Positions 1 through 8,099 are shown, counted from the first letter of the stretch. The stretch is DNA of 13,467 nucleotides from Ignavibacteriales bacterium UBA6490 (GCA_002435365.1 DJMM01000045.1:25892-39358), one strand, 5' to 3'. Made by a program: numbers and translations. The notes: generated by a model from the sequence alone, not told the origin.

Positions 1-1347
1 AAACAGCAAGTTCCCGGTATACTGAAACCAGATATAGACAACTGTGGTAACTGCGACAATAAAAAATATTTTCCCGATCTTTGCCAGTTCGTATTCAATC
101 CTGTAAAAACGCTGCGATACAAAATACAATGATACTGCCATCACCAGGTAGCTTAACATTGCAGCAACTGCACAACCCATTATGCCAAGGTAGGGGATGA
201 GCAAAAAATTTGCAATTATATTTACCAGAGCTGCAGAAGCTGTAATAAAGGGGACATAAATTGTTTTCTCCTTAATAAAAATGCCCGCAGTAAAAACAAA
301 ATAGATGCCGTTGAACAGAAATCCGAGAAGCACCACTGGCACTATAAATAATCCTTCCCAGTATGCCGGGCCGATTATATGTCTTCCGAATATATTAATT
401 TTTACAAGGTCGGGAATAAACAATGAAAGTGAAACAAGAATCAGGCTGCCGGCAATTACAAAATATGTAAGTACCTTCGAAAAGATCTCTTTAGCCCTTT
501 CTTCTTTCGCATTTTGAAGAAAGAAAGGCTGCCAGGCAAACTGGAACATATTAACAAAAAGCATCATGAATATTCCAAGCTTATGATTAGCCTGGTAAAT
601 TCCTACTGTATGAAGGTCAGTGAGGCTTTCGAGTATCGGCCTGTCGATCACCTGAATTATCATTGAGGAAAGACCTGCCGGAAGATACGGAAGTCCGAAC
701 TTCAGCAGTTTTTTATAAAGTTCGGGATTCAGACTGATCTTAAGGTTTTTGGAAATTTCCGGCATCAGAAGCATCAGGGAGAAAAGTGATGCGGCAAGAT
801 TACCTATAAATACTGCTTCTATTCCAAGATGGAATCCGAGAATCAGTATTATATTCAGGATTACGTTAACAACTATGTTCAGGAACTTATACAGTGCAAA
901 CTTCTTTGCTTCTCTTTTAAGTCTGAGGTTTATAAATGGAATTGCCGAGAGGGCGTCAACAAATAAAATTGAAGAAATAAAATAGATAAGGAATTCAAAT
1001 TTAGCCGGAATCCCGATCATCAGTGAAATGGGATTCTTTAAGCCGGCAATTAATATTGAAAAAATTAACGCAGTTATCAGAACAGACAGGAACGGAGTTG
1101 AAAAGGTATCTTTTTCCCCTTCCTTCTCTGCAGCATATTTCATAAACGCCGAGTCCATTCCATAAAGATAGAATATGGCTATAAGGGCAACATATGCATA
1201 TATATTGCTTATAATTCCGTATTCCTCAGGGACGAATACATTTGTATAAAACGGGACAAGCAGGAAGTTCAGAAACCTCCCCAGTATTGTGCTTATTCCG
1301 TATACTGCGGTATCTTTTGTTAATTCCTTTATCTTTGAGGAAATCAT
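1..1347 (-). CDS. Wzx-type polysaccharide flippase, 3' end cut by window edge
   Basis: Reverse-strand frame open for 449 codons from an ATG at 1347 to the left edge with no stop. The product is a polytopic membrane protein of the MVF/PST flippase family, expected to move polyprenyl-linked oligosaccharide across the inner membrane. The N-terminus (SKIKELTKDTAVYGISTIL, then FYTNVFVPEEYG near residues 33-43) is typical of Wzx/RfbX-like proteins. Many hydrophobic segments follow, roughly at 50-63, 85-102, 117-140, 153-172, 176-195, 258-275, 292-311, 333-355, 364-386, 388-410 and 426-442. The charged loop LRLKREAKKFALYKF (141-155) and the LLKFGLPYLPAGLS stretch (214-227) are family-like. Family members usually have about 480-500 residues, so perhaps 30-50 are missing. 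Its ATG overlaps the nadC stop (ATGA), suggesting translational coupling at the end of the glycan operon. The transported glycan cannot be told from sequence. Confidence 0.9.
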   Translation of the reverse strand, partial: MISSKIKELTKDTAVYGISTILGRFLNFLLVPFYTNVFVPEEYGIISNIYAYVALIAIFYLYGMDSAFMKYAAEKEGEKDTFSTPFLSVLITALIFSILIAGLKNPISLMIGIPAKFEFLIYFISSILFVDALSAIPFINLRLKREAKKFALYKFLNIVVNVILNIILILGFHLGIEAVFIGNLAASLFSLMLLMPEISKNLKISLNPELYKKLLKFGLPYLPAGLSSMIIQVIDRPILESLTDLHTVGIYQANHKLGIFMMLFVNMFQFAWQPFFLQNAKEERAKEIFSKVLTYFVIAGSLILVSLSLFIPDLVKINIFGRHIIGPAYWEGLFIVPVVLLGFLFNGIYFVFTAGIFIKEKTIYVPFITASAALVNIIANFLLIPYLGIMGCAVAAMLSYLVMAVSLYFVSQRFYRIEYELAKIGKIFFIVAVTTVVYIWFQYTGNLLF

Positions 1348-2195
1348 TCTTTCGTCACTTCCAGTGAAATATCCAGGGCTTTCACACTGTGAGTAATTGC
1401 CCCGACTGAAATAAAATCCACGCCGGTTTCGGCAATTACTAAAACATTATCCTGGTTAACCATTCCCGATGCCTCCGTGAGGCACTGGTTATTTATAAGT
1501 TTAACCGCCTTCCTCATATTTTCTATACTGAAATTATCCAGCATTATAACATCTGGATTATTTCTGAGAGCCTCTTCCACTTCTTCAAGATTTGAGGTTT
1601 CCACTTCTATTTTAAAACTGCTGCTGTTTTTTCTGTTATAATCCCTGCAGGCCTCCACAGCCGCAGTAATTGAACCGGCCGCCTCAATATGATTATCCTT
1701 TATCAGGAACATATCGTACAAACCGATCCTGTGATTGCTGCATCCACCCATCTGCACAGCCATCTTATCAGTGAGTCTGAGTCCAGGGACCGTTTTTCTT
1801 GTATCAATAATTTTTGCTTTGGTGTGCCTTATTTTATCTGCAAGATTATAGGATGCAGTAGCAATGCCGCTCATTCTCTGAAGAAAGTTCAGTGCAGTTC
1901 TTTCAGCGGTGAGAATTGATGATATTTTCCCGCCGACTTCGGCAATATATTCACCTGAATAATGATAAGAACCGTCGTCAACAAACTTACTGAATTTAAG
2001 CCCTTTGTCAGTTAATTTAAATACTTCTTCGGCTATATTCAGACCGGCAATTATTCCATCATTCTTTAAAAGAAATTTTCCTTTTCCCCGGATATTTTCG
2101 TTGACAGCTGCACTGGTGGTTATATCCCCTGGTCCGATATCCTCTTCCAGAGCTTTCCTGATAACTGCTGTCAATTCACTCGCTGGCGGGAACAT
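1344..2195 (-). CDS. nadC: Nicotinate-nucleotide pyrophosphorylase (carboxylating), quinolinate phosphoribosyltransferase
   Basis: This cytosolic enzyme converts quinolinate and PRPP to nicotinate mononucleotide, CO2 and PPi in de novo NAD synthesis. The 283-residue length is normal for NadC. Motifs in order: EDIGPGDIT (18-26), ERTALNFLQRMSGIAT (98-113), DTRKTVPG (131-138) with substrate-binding Arg and Lys, GGCSNHRIGLYDMFLIKDNH (150-169), EVE (197-199), LDN (219-221), EASG (241-244) and GVDFISVGAITHS (258-270). The usual GGG before xNHR reads GGC here, a mild change. The ATG at 2195 lies 20 bases inside the end of the upstream thioesterase gene, and the stop overlaps the flippase start by four bases, so it is embedded in an operon. 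No nadA or nadB is present in this window. Confidence 0.96.
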   Translation of the reverse strand: MFPPASELTAVIRKALEEDIGPGDITTSAAVNENIRGKGKFLLKNDGIIAGLNIAEEVFKLTDKGLKFSKFVDDGSYHYSGEYIAEVGGKISSILTAERTALNFLQRMSGIATASYNLADKIRHTKAKIIDTRKTVPGLRLTDKMAVQMGGCSNHRIGLYDMFLIKDNHIEAAGSITAAVEACRDYNRKNSSSFKIEVETSNLEEVEEALRNNPDVIMLDNFSIENMRKAVKLINNQCLTEASGMVNQDNVLVIAETGVDFISVGAITHSVKALDISLEVTKE

Positions 2196-2607
2196 AATTT
2201 TCCATATTTCTTTTAATATTTTCCAGATAGAATTCCGGCGGACGTACTGCTCGTTTGGTTTCCTTTTTTATAAATGCCAGATCAGTGTAGCCTTCAGCTA
2301 CAGGCAGTCCGCTGTCTTTCTTTGTAATTACATATTCCAGGTGCACCCGGGGTGAGTTAATATTCCGGAGAACCGTTTCCACGACGAGCAGTTCATCATA
2401 GAAAGCGGGATTTTTGTAAGTAACATGAACCTCCAGAACCGGCATTTCATAACCCATTTCCTCAATTTTGGAATACGGCAATCCGTAGGCCCGGAGCAGT
2501 TCTGTCCTTCCGGTTTCAAAATATTCTATATATACAGCATGATATACAAACTGCATTTTGTCCGTATCCGGGAATCGGACGCGTATTTCTGTTTTATGTG
2601 ACAACAT
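2176..2607 (-). CDS. Acyl-CoA thioesterase, 4HBT (YbgC/FadM-like) hot-dog family
   Basis: A 143-residue single-domain hot-dog-fold protein predicted to hydrolyse acyl-CoA or acyl-ACP thioesters in the cytosol. The N-terminal signature RVRFPDTDKMQFVYHAVYIEYFETGRTELLR (residues 9-39) matches the 4HBT pattern RVRYxDTDxxGxVYHxxYxxxxExxRTE. It keeps the Asp of DTD (14-16), the YH pair (22-23) and E31/R34. The glycine usually next to the active site (TDxxG) is replaced (DKMQF), so substrate preference may differ. The gene follows accA by 64 bases and overlaps nadC by 20 bases. Its position after accA suggests a link to fatty-acyl metabolism, but the true substrate is unknown. No clear Shine-Dalgarno sequence precedes the ATG. 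Confidence 0.87.
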   Translation of the reverse strand: MLSHKTEIRVRFPDTDKMQFVYHAVYIEYFETGRTELLRAYGLPYSKIEEMGYEMPVLEVHVTYKNPAFYDELLVVETVLRNINSPRVHLEYVITKKDSGLPVAEGYTDLAFIKKETKRAVRPPEFYLENIKRNMENYVPASE

Positions 2608-2671
2608 TGTAAAACTGATTTGTTAATACAAATTAATTAAAGGAAGGTAAAAAGAGAAACCAAAAGTTAAA

Positions 2672-3622
2672 TTACTCGGTAAACTGCCCCATCCTCCCGA
2701 ATTTATCAAGTCTCATCTCAATAAGTTTCTCAGGTTTTATCCGCACGAGGTTTGCAAGCTCTTCAACGATGGCAGATTTAAGATTTGCCGCTGACTGCGC
2801 ATGGTCCTTATGAGCACCGCCGAGAGGTTCAGGAATAATTCTGTCAATCAATTTTTGTTCGAGCAGATCCGGTGCCGTCAGTTTAAGGGCCTCTGCAGCC
2901 TGTTCTTTAAAATCCCAGCTTCTCCACAAAATACTGGAGCACGATTCCGGGCTGATAACCGAGTACCAGCAGTTTTCCATCATTAATATCCGGTCGCCCA
3001 CACCAATTCCAAGGGCACCTCCGCTGGCTCCCTCGCCGATAATACATATTATAACAGGCACCTTCAGCCTGCTCATTTCAAACAAATTCCGGGCAATAGC
3101 TTCAGCCTGACCTCTTTCTTCAGCTTCCAGACCGGGATAGGCACCGGGTGTATCTATCATTGTAATAATCGGTCTGTTAAATTTCTCCGCCAGTTTCATC
3201 AGCCGGAGAGCTTTTCTGTATCCCTCGGGATTTGCCATTCCAAAATTTCTGTACAAATTTGATTTTGTATCTCTTCCCTTCTGGTGTCCGATTATCATTA
3301 CCTTGTAATCATCTATGGAAGCAAGACCGCCGACAATTGCCTTGTCATCCTTATAAAACCGGTCGCCGTGAAGTTCCACAAAATTGCTTGTCATCAGGTA
3401 AATATAGTCAAGTGTAAAAGGACGGTCGGGATGTCTGGCAAGCTGTACCCTCTGCCACCTTGTAAGGTTTCTGTAAATTTCTTCTTTCAATTGCTTTACC
3501 TTCTTTTCAATTTTTTTAACTTCCTCCGAGATATTAATTTTATCGGAGTAGCCCCGCATTTCAGAAAGCTTCTCTTCAAGTTCCGCAATTGGTTTTTCAA
3601 ATTCAAGTATTGCTTTAGCCAT
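2672..3622 (-). CDS. accA: Acetyl-CoA carboxylase carboxyltransferase subunit alpha
   Basis: Alpha subunit of the carboxyltransferase, which moves the carboxyl group from biotin-BCCP to acetyl-CoA to make malonyl-CoA, the first committed step of fatty acid synthesis. It is cytosolic and works with AccD. The 316-residue length is normal. A charged helical N-terminus (residues 1-50, probable coiled coil) is followed by VQLARHPDRPFTLDYI (59-74), ELHGDRFYKDD (83-93), IGHQKGRDTKSNLYRNFGM (111-129), NPEGYRKALRLMKLAEKF (131-148), the IDTPGAYPG core (156-164), ERGQAEAIARNL (169-180) and the oxyanion-type GEGASGGALGIGVGD (196-210). The ATG at 3622 overlaps the preceding glycosyltransferase gene by 8 bases. 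No accD is seen here. Finding accA inside a glycan operon is atypical, but the identity is secure. Confidence 0.97.
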   Translation of the reverse strand: MAKAILEFEKPIAELEEKLSEMRGYSDKINISEEVKKIEKKVKQLKEEIYRNLTRWQRVQLARHPDRPFTLDYIYLMTSNFVELHGDRFYKDDKAIVGGLASIDDYKVMIIGHQKGRDTKSNLYRNFGMANPEGYRKALRLMKLAEKFNRPIITMIDTPGAYPGLEAEERGQAEAIARNLFEMSRLKVPVIICIIGEGASGGALGIGVGDRILMMENCWYSVISPESCSSILWRSWDFKEQAAEALKLTAPDLLEQKLIDRIIPEPLGGAHKDHAQSAANLKSAIVEELANLVRIKPEKLIEMRLDKFGRMGQFTE

Positions 3623-5606
3623 TGTGTCTATCGTCCCACATAATATTTACGGTTTTACCAAGTATTTCAAGGTCGAACCAGATATTCTGGTTTTTAGCAT
3701 AATATAAATCAAGTTTTTCCATTTCTCCTTCTTCCGGTGTTTCGATATACCAAAGTCCGGTTAAACCTCTTTTTCCCAGATACAGATTAATACCGGCAGA
3801 AGTGTTTTTGGGTCCCACAAAACTGACCTTACCTGTAAAAACCAACGGCACCTGCAAGATAAAATTTCTGAATTCTGTTTTTCTGCTGCTTAGCTTCGAC
3901 AATAAATATATAAACGGGTAAACAAATAACAAAATAAACAAAGCTAGGGAATAATCGAAAACAGCTTTAAGAAACTTCATTAACGGACTGGAAATATTGT
4001 AGGAAAGTTCAATAAGCGGAATATCATCGAGAAGCGACACCGAAGTTTTTCCCACCAGGAAGTCCATACCCTGGCCGGTAATCTTAAAATCCACATTTTC
4101 ATTCCGGCAGGATGATACAATTCCCATCATCTGCTGATAGGAGATACCGGTTGGTGGAAAGATCACTTCGTTTATATTTTTATCCCTGATTACCTTTGCA
4201 ATATTTTCAATACTTCCGAGAACATCAAAACCGCCGATTATGCTTCCTGCTTCTTTCTGCGAGAACCCGATAAGCCCGGCTATTTTTCTTACCTCTGTAT
4301 GCCGTGAACCAAGTTTTTCGGCAATTTTAACAGAGTCAGCATTACTGCCAACAACCAGAGATCTTTTACGAAATATTTCGTCCGGTTTTACACCCACCCT
4401 GAAAAATAATCTCAGCACTATCCGCCAGCCGCTCAGCATAAAAAACAATATTATATAGGTAATGAGAACAACAGCTCTGCTGTATGCAAATTCCTTGAAG
4501 AAAAAAGTTAACGACGAAAGGATAACAAAACTTAATAGCAGGGCTATAAAATTTTTCAGCACTGCCAGCGAATCCTTTTTATATACACCGGCAGAAGCTG
4601 CTGTAACAAGATGAATAAAAACCGGTATAGTATAAATTATTTTAAGACTGAATAACGGAAATCCCAGCCAGTCCTTCCGGATCGATTCATAAACCTTCTC
4701 TGCAAGCAGCAGCGATAAATTAAAGAAAAAGATATCTGCAATTATTGCAAGAACGATGAGCTTACGCGCTCCCAGAAAGGCAATGAATTTTCTTGCGATT
4801 ATTGCACTCCTTAAAATAATTTCAACAAGCAAGGATGTGGATAAATGTTTTTTAACAAAGAGGTGCATTGCACTATAAAAATGTTTTGTTTCATCCAGAC
4901 TGCTTCTTCTGGTACTTTCACCTTTATAGTGTATAATTTCCGTGTTATGCACATAAAAAACTTTATAACCCCCCTTCTGGATCCTGAAGCACCAGTCCAG
5001 GTCCTCGCCGTACATAAAAAACTGTTCGTCAAGCCCGCCTATCTTTTTATAAACCTCATTCCTTATCATCATAAACGAGCCTGAAACAGCGTCAACTTCA
5101 TAAGTCTGATTCTCGTTCAGATAAGTCAGGTTATATCTTGCAAAAATCCTGCTGTTCGGAAAAAGAGTACTTAATCCGGTAACCTTGCAGAAGGATGTCC
5201 AGGGTCCAGGAAAACTTCTTCTGCATGCAAGCTGCAGGGAGCCGTCGGGATTAAGAATTTTGCAGCCGGCCAAACCTGCTTCGGGGTGCATCTCAAAGAA
5301 ATTTATCATTTCGGTAAAGGTATTCTCCTGAACCAGGGTATCAGGATTCAGAAGAAGAAGATATTTTCCCCTTGCCAGCTTCAGCCCCATATTATTTGCC
5401 CTGCTGAAACCGATATTCTCTTTATTCTCAATCAGTGTAACATCGGGAAACTTATCGGATATAAATTCAGCACTGCCGTCATCAGAGGCATTATCAATGA
5501 CTATGATCTCATGGTTAAGATGCTGCGCAGCCCTTCGAATGGAAAATATCAGGTTCTGAAGAAATTCCTTAACGTTGTAGTTTACAATGATTATTGATAA
5601 ATCCAA
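3615..5606 (-). CDS. GT2 glycosyltransferase (WbbL-like) fused to a degenerate polyprenyl glycosylphosphotransferase
   Basis: A 663-residue two-part membrane protein. Residues 1-250 are a GT2 glycosyltransferase of the rhamnosyltransferase/WbbL type: SIIIVNYN (4-11), DNASDDGS (38-45), the NPDT metal-binding region (87-90), then GGLDEQFFMYGEDLDWCFR (190-208) with the acidic catalytic region. Four hydrophobic segments follow (about 283-303, 322-342, 352-370 and 375-397), then a Rossmann-like domain (413-540) resembling that of sugar-phosphate transferases (LVVGSN; DVLGSIENI; DDIPLIEL). The C-terminus (545-655) resembles a bacterial sugar transferase domain: KVSFVGPKN, GLTGLWYI and LDLYYAKNQNIWFDLEILGKTV. 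It lacks the central catalytic block (QxRxG, KFRSM, DE dyad), so transferase activity is not expected from that half. It probably adds a sugar to a polyprenyl-linked acceptor at the membrane; donor and acceptor are unknown. Confidence 0.88.
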   Translation of the reverse strand: MDLSIIIVNYNVKEFLQNLIFSIRRAAQHLNHEIIVIDNASDDGSAEFISDKFPDVTLIENKENIGFSRANNMGLKLARGKYLLLLNPDTLVQENTFTEMINFFEMHPEAGLAGCKILNPDGSLQLACRRSFPGPWTSFCKVTGLSTLFPNSRIFARYNLTYLNENQTYEVDAVSGSFMMIRNEVYKKIGGLDEQFFMYGEDLDWCFRIQKGGYKVFYVHNTEIIHYKGESTRRSSLDETKHFYSAMHLFVKKHLSTSLLVEIILRSAIIARKFIAFLGARKLIVLAIIADIFFFNLSLLLAEKVYESIRKDWLGFPLFSLKIIYTIPVFIHLVTAASAGVYKKDSLAVLKNFIALLLSFVILSSLTFFFKEFAYSRAVVLITYIILFFMLSGWRIVLRLFFRVGVKPDEIFRKRSLVVGSNADSVKIAEKLGSRHTEVRKIAGLIGFSQKEAGSIIGGFDVLGSIENIAKVIRDKNINEVIFPPTGISYQQMMGIVSSCRNENVDFKITGQGMDFLVGKTSVSLLDDIPLIELSYNISSPLMKFLKAVFDYSLALFILLFVYPFIYLLSKLSSRKTEFRNFILQVPLVFTGKVSFVGPKNTSAGINLYLGKRGLTGLWYIETPEEGEMEKLDLYYAKNQNIWFDLEILGKTVNIMWDDRHNG

Positions 5607-5616
5607 TATTCCATCC

Positions 5617-6336
5617 TTACAGCATTCCCAGCATACTGCGTATCCTGAGTTTCCAGACCATTATTACTGCTTCCCGTACAATTTTCTTAGACATTTTGGA
5701 TGTCCCCTGAACACGATCGACAAATATTATTGGTATCTCCCCGATGCGGAAACCTTTTTTCCAGGCTTTAAAAGTCATCTCAATCTGGAAGGCATAACCG
5801 TTTGATTTGATTTTCTCAAGATTTATTGACAGCAGAACATCCCTTCTGAAGCATTTGAAACCGCCGGTAGTATCCTTTACCGGAAGTCCTGTTATAAATC
5901 TTGTATACATATTCGCAAAATAACTCAGCAGCAGACGTCTCATAGGCCAGTTAATCACATTCACACCTGTAAGGTACCTGCTTCCTAGAACAAGATCATA
6001 ATTTTTTGCGGCATTCAGAAAATTGCCGATCTCTTTCGGATCGTGCGAAAAGTCTGCATCCATTTCAAACAGCAGGTCATAGCCTTCTCTCAGAGCTAAT
6101 TTAAATCCTGCTATATATGCAGTACCTAGACCCATTTTCCTTTCACGCCTTAGAACTTTTACCCGAAGATTCTCCTTTGATAATGCTTCAACATATTCAC
6201 CCGTTCCATCGGGGGAATTGTCGTCAACCACCAGCATATCCACCGAGGGATAATTATTAATAACCTCCGGAATCAGTTTCCGGATATTATCTAATTCATT
6301 ATATGTTGGAACAATTATGATTGCTCTTTCAGTCAT
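5617..6336 (-). CDS. Polyprenyl-phosphate mannose synthase-like GT2 (DPM1/Ppm1 type)
   Basis: A 239-residue GT2 enzyme predicted to transfer a hexose, by family usually mannose or glucose, from a nucleotide sugar to polyprenyl phosphate, giving a lipid-linked donor. Visible motifs are VPTYNELDNI (9-18), VVDDNSPDGT (36-45), the metal-binding DAD in EMDADFSHDP (91-100), GSRYLTG (118-124), DTTGGFKCFRR (155-165) and the FVDRVQGTSKM tail motif (205-215). There is no C-terminal membrane or GtrA-like domain, so it is the short, soluble or peripheral catalytic form. It begins 23 bases after the initiating transferase and ends 10 bases before the GT2 fusion gene, so it is clearly in the same operon. 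The exact sugar cannot be assigned. Confidence 0.92.
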   Translation of the reverse strand: MTERAIIIVPTYNELDNIRKLIPEVINNYPSVDMLVVDDNSPDGTGEYVEALSKENLRVKVLRRERKMGLGTAYIAGFKLALREGYDLLFEMDADFSHDPKEIGNFLNAAKNYDLVLGSRYLTGVNVINWPMRRLLLSYFANMYTRFITGLPVKDTTGGFKCFRRDVLLSINLEKIKSNGYAFQIEMTFKAWKKGFRIGEIPIIFVDRVQGTSKMSKKIVREAVIMVWKLRIRSMLGML

Positions 6337-6359
6337 TTATTTCTCCGGCAAAAAATTTG

Positions 6360-7763
6360 TCATTCATAATGGCCTTTTCCGAAAAGGACAACAAAAATAG
6401 TTCTGAATAATATTTTAAAATCCATCCTCAGCGACATATTTTCTATATAAAAAAGATCGTACCTGAGCTTTGTTTTAACATCCTCGATTGTTTCATCATA
6501 TTTATGCTTAACCTGAGCCCAGCCTGTAATACCCGGCCTTACTTTAAGCCTGCGCTGATAATATGGTATTTCATGCGAAAGCATCTCAACAAAGTAAGGA
6601 CGCTCGGGACGAGGGCCTACTATGCTCATCTCCCCTTTCAGAACATTAATAAACTGCGGAATTTCATCAACCCTTATTTTTCTTATAATTCTGCCTACCC
6701 TTGTTATTCTCGGATCATCCTTACGGGACCATACCGGCCCTGTTGATTTCTCTGCATCTTTTTTCATCGAACGGAATTTATAAATTCTGAATACCTTCCC
6801 GTTCTGGCCGCATCTTTCCTGCTTGAAAAAAACAGGTCCGGCAGAATCTATTTTAATGGCAACAGATGAAATTAATATAACAGGAAAAGATAAGGTTAAA
6901 ATAATCATCGAAACAATTATATCAATAAGCCGCTTTAACTTCTTCTCCCACTCCGGCATAAGCTGCGGCATTATATCGATAAGCGGAATGCCGTAAATCT
7001 GACTGGTGCGGGCCTGACCGCTCAGGATATCATACAAATCCGGAACAATCTTCAATCCTACATTCTTATTATCGGACTTTGCAATCAGGTCAATCAGTAC
7101 ATCGTTATTCTCCCGTTCCAGCGCAATGATAATTTCTTTTACGGAAAAAGAATCAATCAGATTTTCAATATCATTAATGTTTCCTACTACTTTAATACCT
7201 TTATAGGATTTATCAAGATTTTCAGAATGAACTGCCAGGTAACCTTTAATATCAAGACCCAGGGCAGGATGCTGTGTAACCTGGTCATGAACATCATTGG
7301 CCTTTTTATTGAAACCTACAATAAGGGCGTTACGCCTGCCGTATCCTTTGATAAGAAGATTTCTCTGGAAACTGCGAATTAAAACCCGGCCCGTTCCGGC
7401 TAAAACGAAAAATAAGCCCCAGTAGAGAAATATAAGTATACGGCTGGCAGAAGGAACCCCATGCATGTAATCATCTATAAATATCAGAAAGAAAAGAATG
7501 AAAACACCCACGAAGGATGCCTTGAACAAGGTTGACAGCTCATCAAAACGGGATAAAGCAAACCAGGTTCTGTACATTCCGACAAATGTAAAAATTACAA
7601 TCCAGTAAAGGTAAGCCGCAATCATCGGGATGAGGAACTCGGGGGTAATGTCCAGATCAAAGAATCCTGATCTCACCCGGAGCAGGTAAAAAATTGTCCA
7701 TGCAAGATTTATTGAAATAAAATCAGTGGAAACAATAAGTATTTTTTCGATTTTTTTGTTCAA
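6360..7763 (-). CDS. Undecaprenyl-phosphate sugar-1-phosphate transferase (WcaJ/WbaP-like)
   Basis: Initiating enzyme of surface polysaccharide synthesis: it transfers a sugar-1-phosphate from a UDP-sugar to undecaprenyl phosphate in the inner membrane. From the start chosen here it has 467 residues, with N-terminal membrane segments, a Rossmann-like domain (about 145-240: RRNALIVGF, KVVGNINDIE, YGIPLIDI) and a C-terminal catalytic domain. That domain shows KRLIDIIVSMIIL, the GPVFFKQERCG and KFRSM motifs, the DE catalytic dyad (366-367, in RVDEIPQF), GEMSIVGPRPERP and RPGITGWAQV. There is no ATG near the N-terminus. The frame opens at a TTG at 7793, but I prefer the TTG at 7763: an AAGGA lies just before it, MNKKIEKIL is a typical start for this family, and a possible promoter box covers 7791-7798. 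It is the first gene of the operon. Confidence 0.93.
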   Translation of the reverse strand: MNKKIEKILIVSTDFISINLAWTIFYLLRVRSGFFDLDITPEFLIPMIAAYLYWIVIFTFVGMYRTWFALSRFDELSTLFKASFVGVFILFFLIFIDDYMHGVPSASRILIFLYWGLFFVLAGTGRVLIRSFQRNLLIKGYGRRNALIVGFNKKANDVHDQVTQHPALGLDIKGYLAVHSENLDKSYKGIKVVGNINDIENLIDSFSVKEIIIALERENNDVLIDLIAKSDNKNVGLKIVPDLYDILSGQARTSQIYGIPLIDIMPQLMPEWEKKLKRLIDIIVSMIILTLSFPVILISSVAIKIDSAGPVFFKQERCGQNGKVFRIYKFRSMKKDAEKSTGPVWSRKDDPRITRVGRIIRKIRVDEIPQFINVLKGEMSIVGPRPERPYFVEMLSHEIPYYQRRLKVRPGITGWAQVKHKYDETIEDVKTKLRYDLFYIENMSLRMDFKILFRTIFVVLFGKGHYE

Positions 7764-7767
7764 ATTA

Positions 7768-7772
7768 TCCTT
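7768..7772 (-). promoter_or_regulatory. Ribosome binding site deciding the TTG start of the sugar-phosphate transferase
   Basis: On the minus strand AAGGA lies four bases before the TTG at 7763-7761. No purine-rich site precedes the alternative TTG at 7793. The spacing is short but usable. This is the main sequence reason for trimming ten residues from the longest frame. Confidence 0.5.
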
Positions 7773-7790
7773 TGCGGCTAAAACAACAAA

Positions 7791-7798
7791 CAAATATA
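7791..7798 (-). promoter_or_regulatory. Possible Bacteroidota-type -7 box for the glycan operon
   Basis: On the minus strand TATATTTG matches the TAnnTTTG -7 consensus of the Bacteroidota primary sigma factor exactly. It sits about 28 bases before the TTG start at 7763 and would place the transcript start near 7784. A clear -33 TTG element is missing at the usual distance; only a T-rich stretch occurs there. An 8-base match in AT-rich DNA can arise by chance. Confidence 0.35.
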
Positions 7799-7990
7799 AA
7801 GAAAATTAGAAAAGGCGAGAAAAACCGCTTAATAATTTTTCCGGCCTGCTATCAGAATGGTGATGCCGGCAAATAATGTTGAAACTTAAGTAAAACATAT
7901 TCACAGTATATCCTGACAACGAACTTTTGTTTATTCGGGTATTTCATTCCTGAATCAGAAAATGAGCATTATTTAAAAGGCTGCAATCCT

Positions 7991-8077
7991 GTTTACCCTG
8001 CGCTTACCTTACGCTTACCTTACGGCTACCCTCCGCCTATCTCCACGGATTTGCGGAAGGTAAGCGAATGGTAAGTG
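7991..8077. repeat. 11-base tandem repeat with inverted copies forming a long imperfect hairpin
   Basis: The unit CGCTTACCTTA occurs twice exactly (8001-8011 and 8012-8022). It is flanked by diverged units: GTTTACCCTG before (7991-8000), then CGGCTACCCTC and CGCCTATCTC after (8023-8043). The same unit returns in reverse complement at 8057-8077. Arms 8001-8021 and 8057-8077 pair at 18 of 21 positions, and inside the loop TCCGC (8032-8036) can pair with GCGGA (8053-8057). It could be a dispersed intergenic repeat, a structured RNA or a protein-binding array; the sequence alone does not decide. Confidence 0.75.
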
Positions 8078-8099
8078 AAAACCAGCCGGAAGCTGCTTG

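Noticed and set aside
2005..2355. A 116-codon plus-strand open frame across the nadC/thioesterase junction.
   Set aside because: It is antisense to two conserved genes and shows no motif or ribosome binding site.
7841..7869. CCGGC/GCCGG inverted repeat upstream of the glycan operon, considered as a terminator or operator.
   Set aside because: The stem is only five base pairs with a loop of about 19 bases and no T-run.
7991..8043. Tandem repeat considered as a CRISPR array.
   Set aside because: The unit is 11 bases with no spacers between copies and there are no cas genes nearby.
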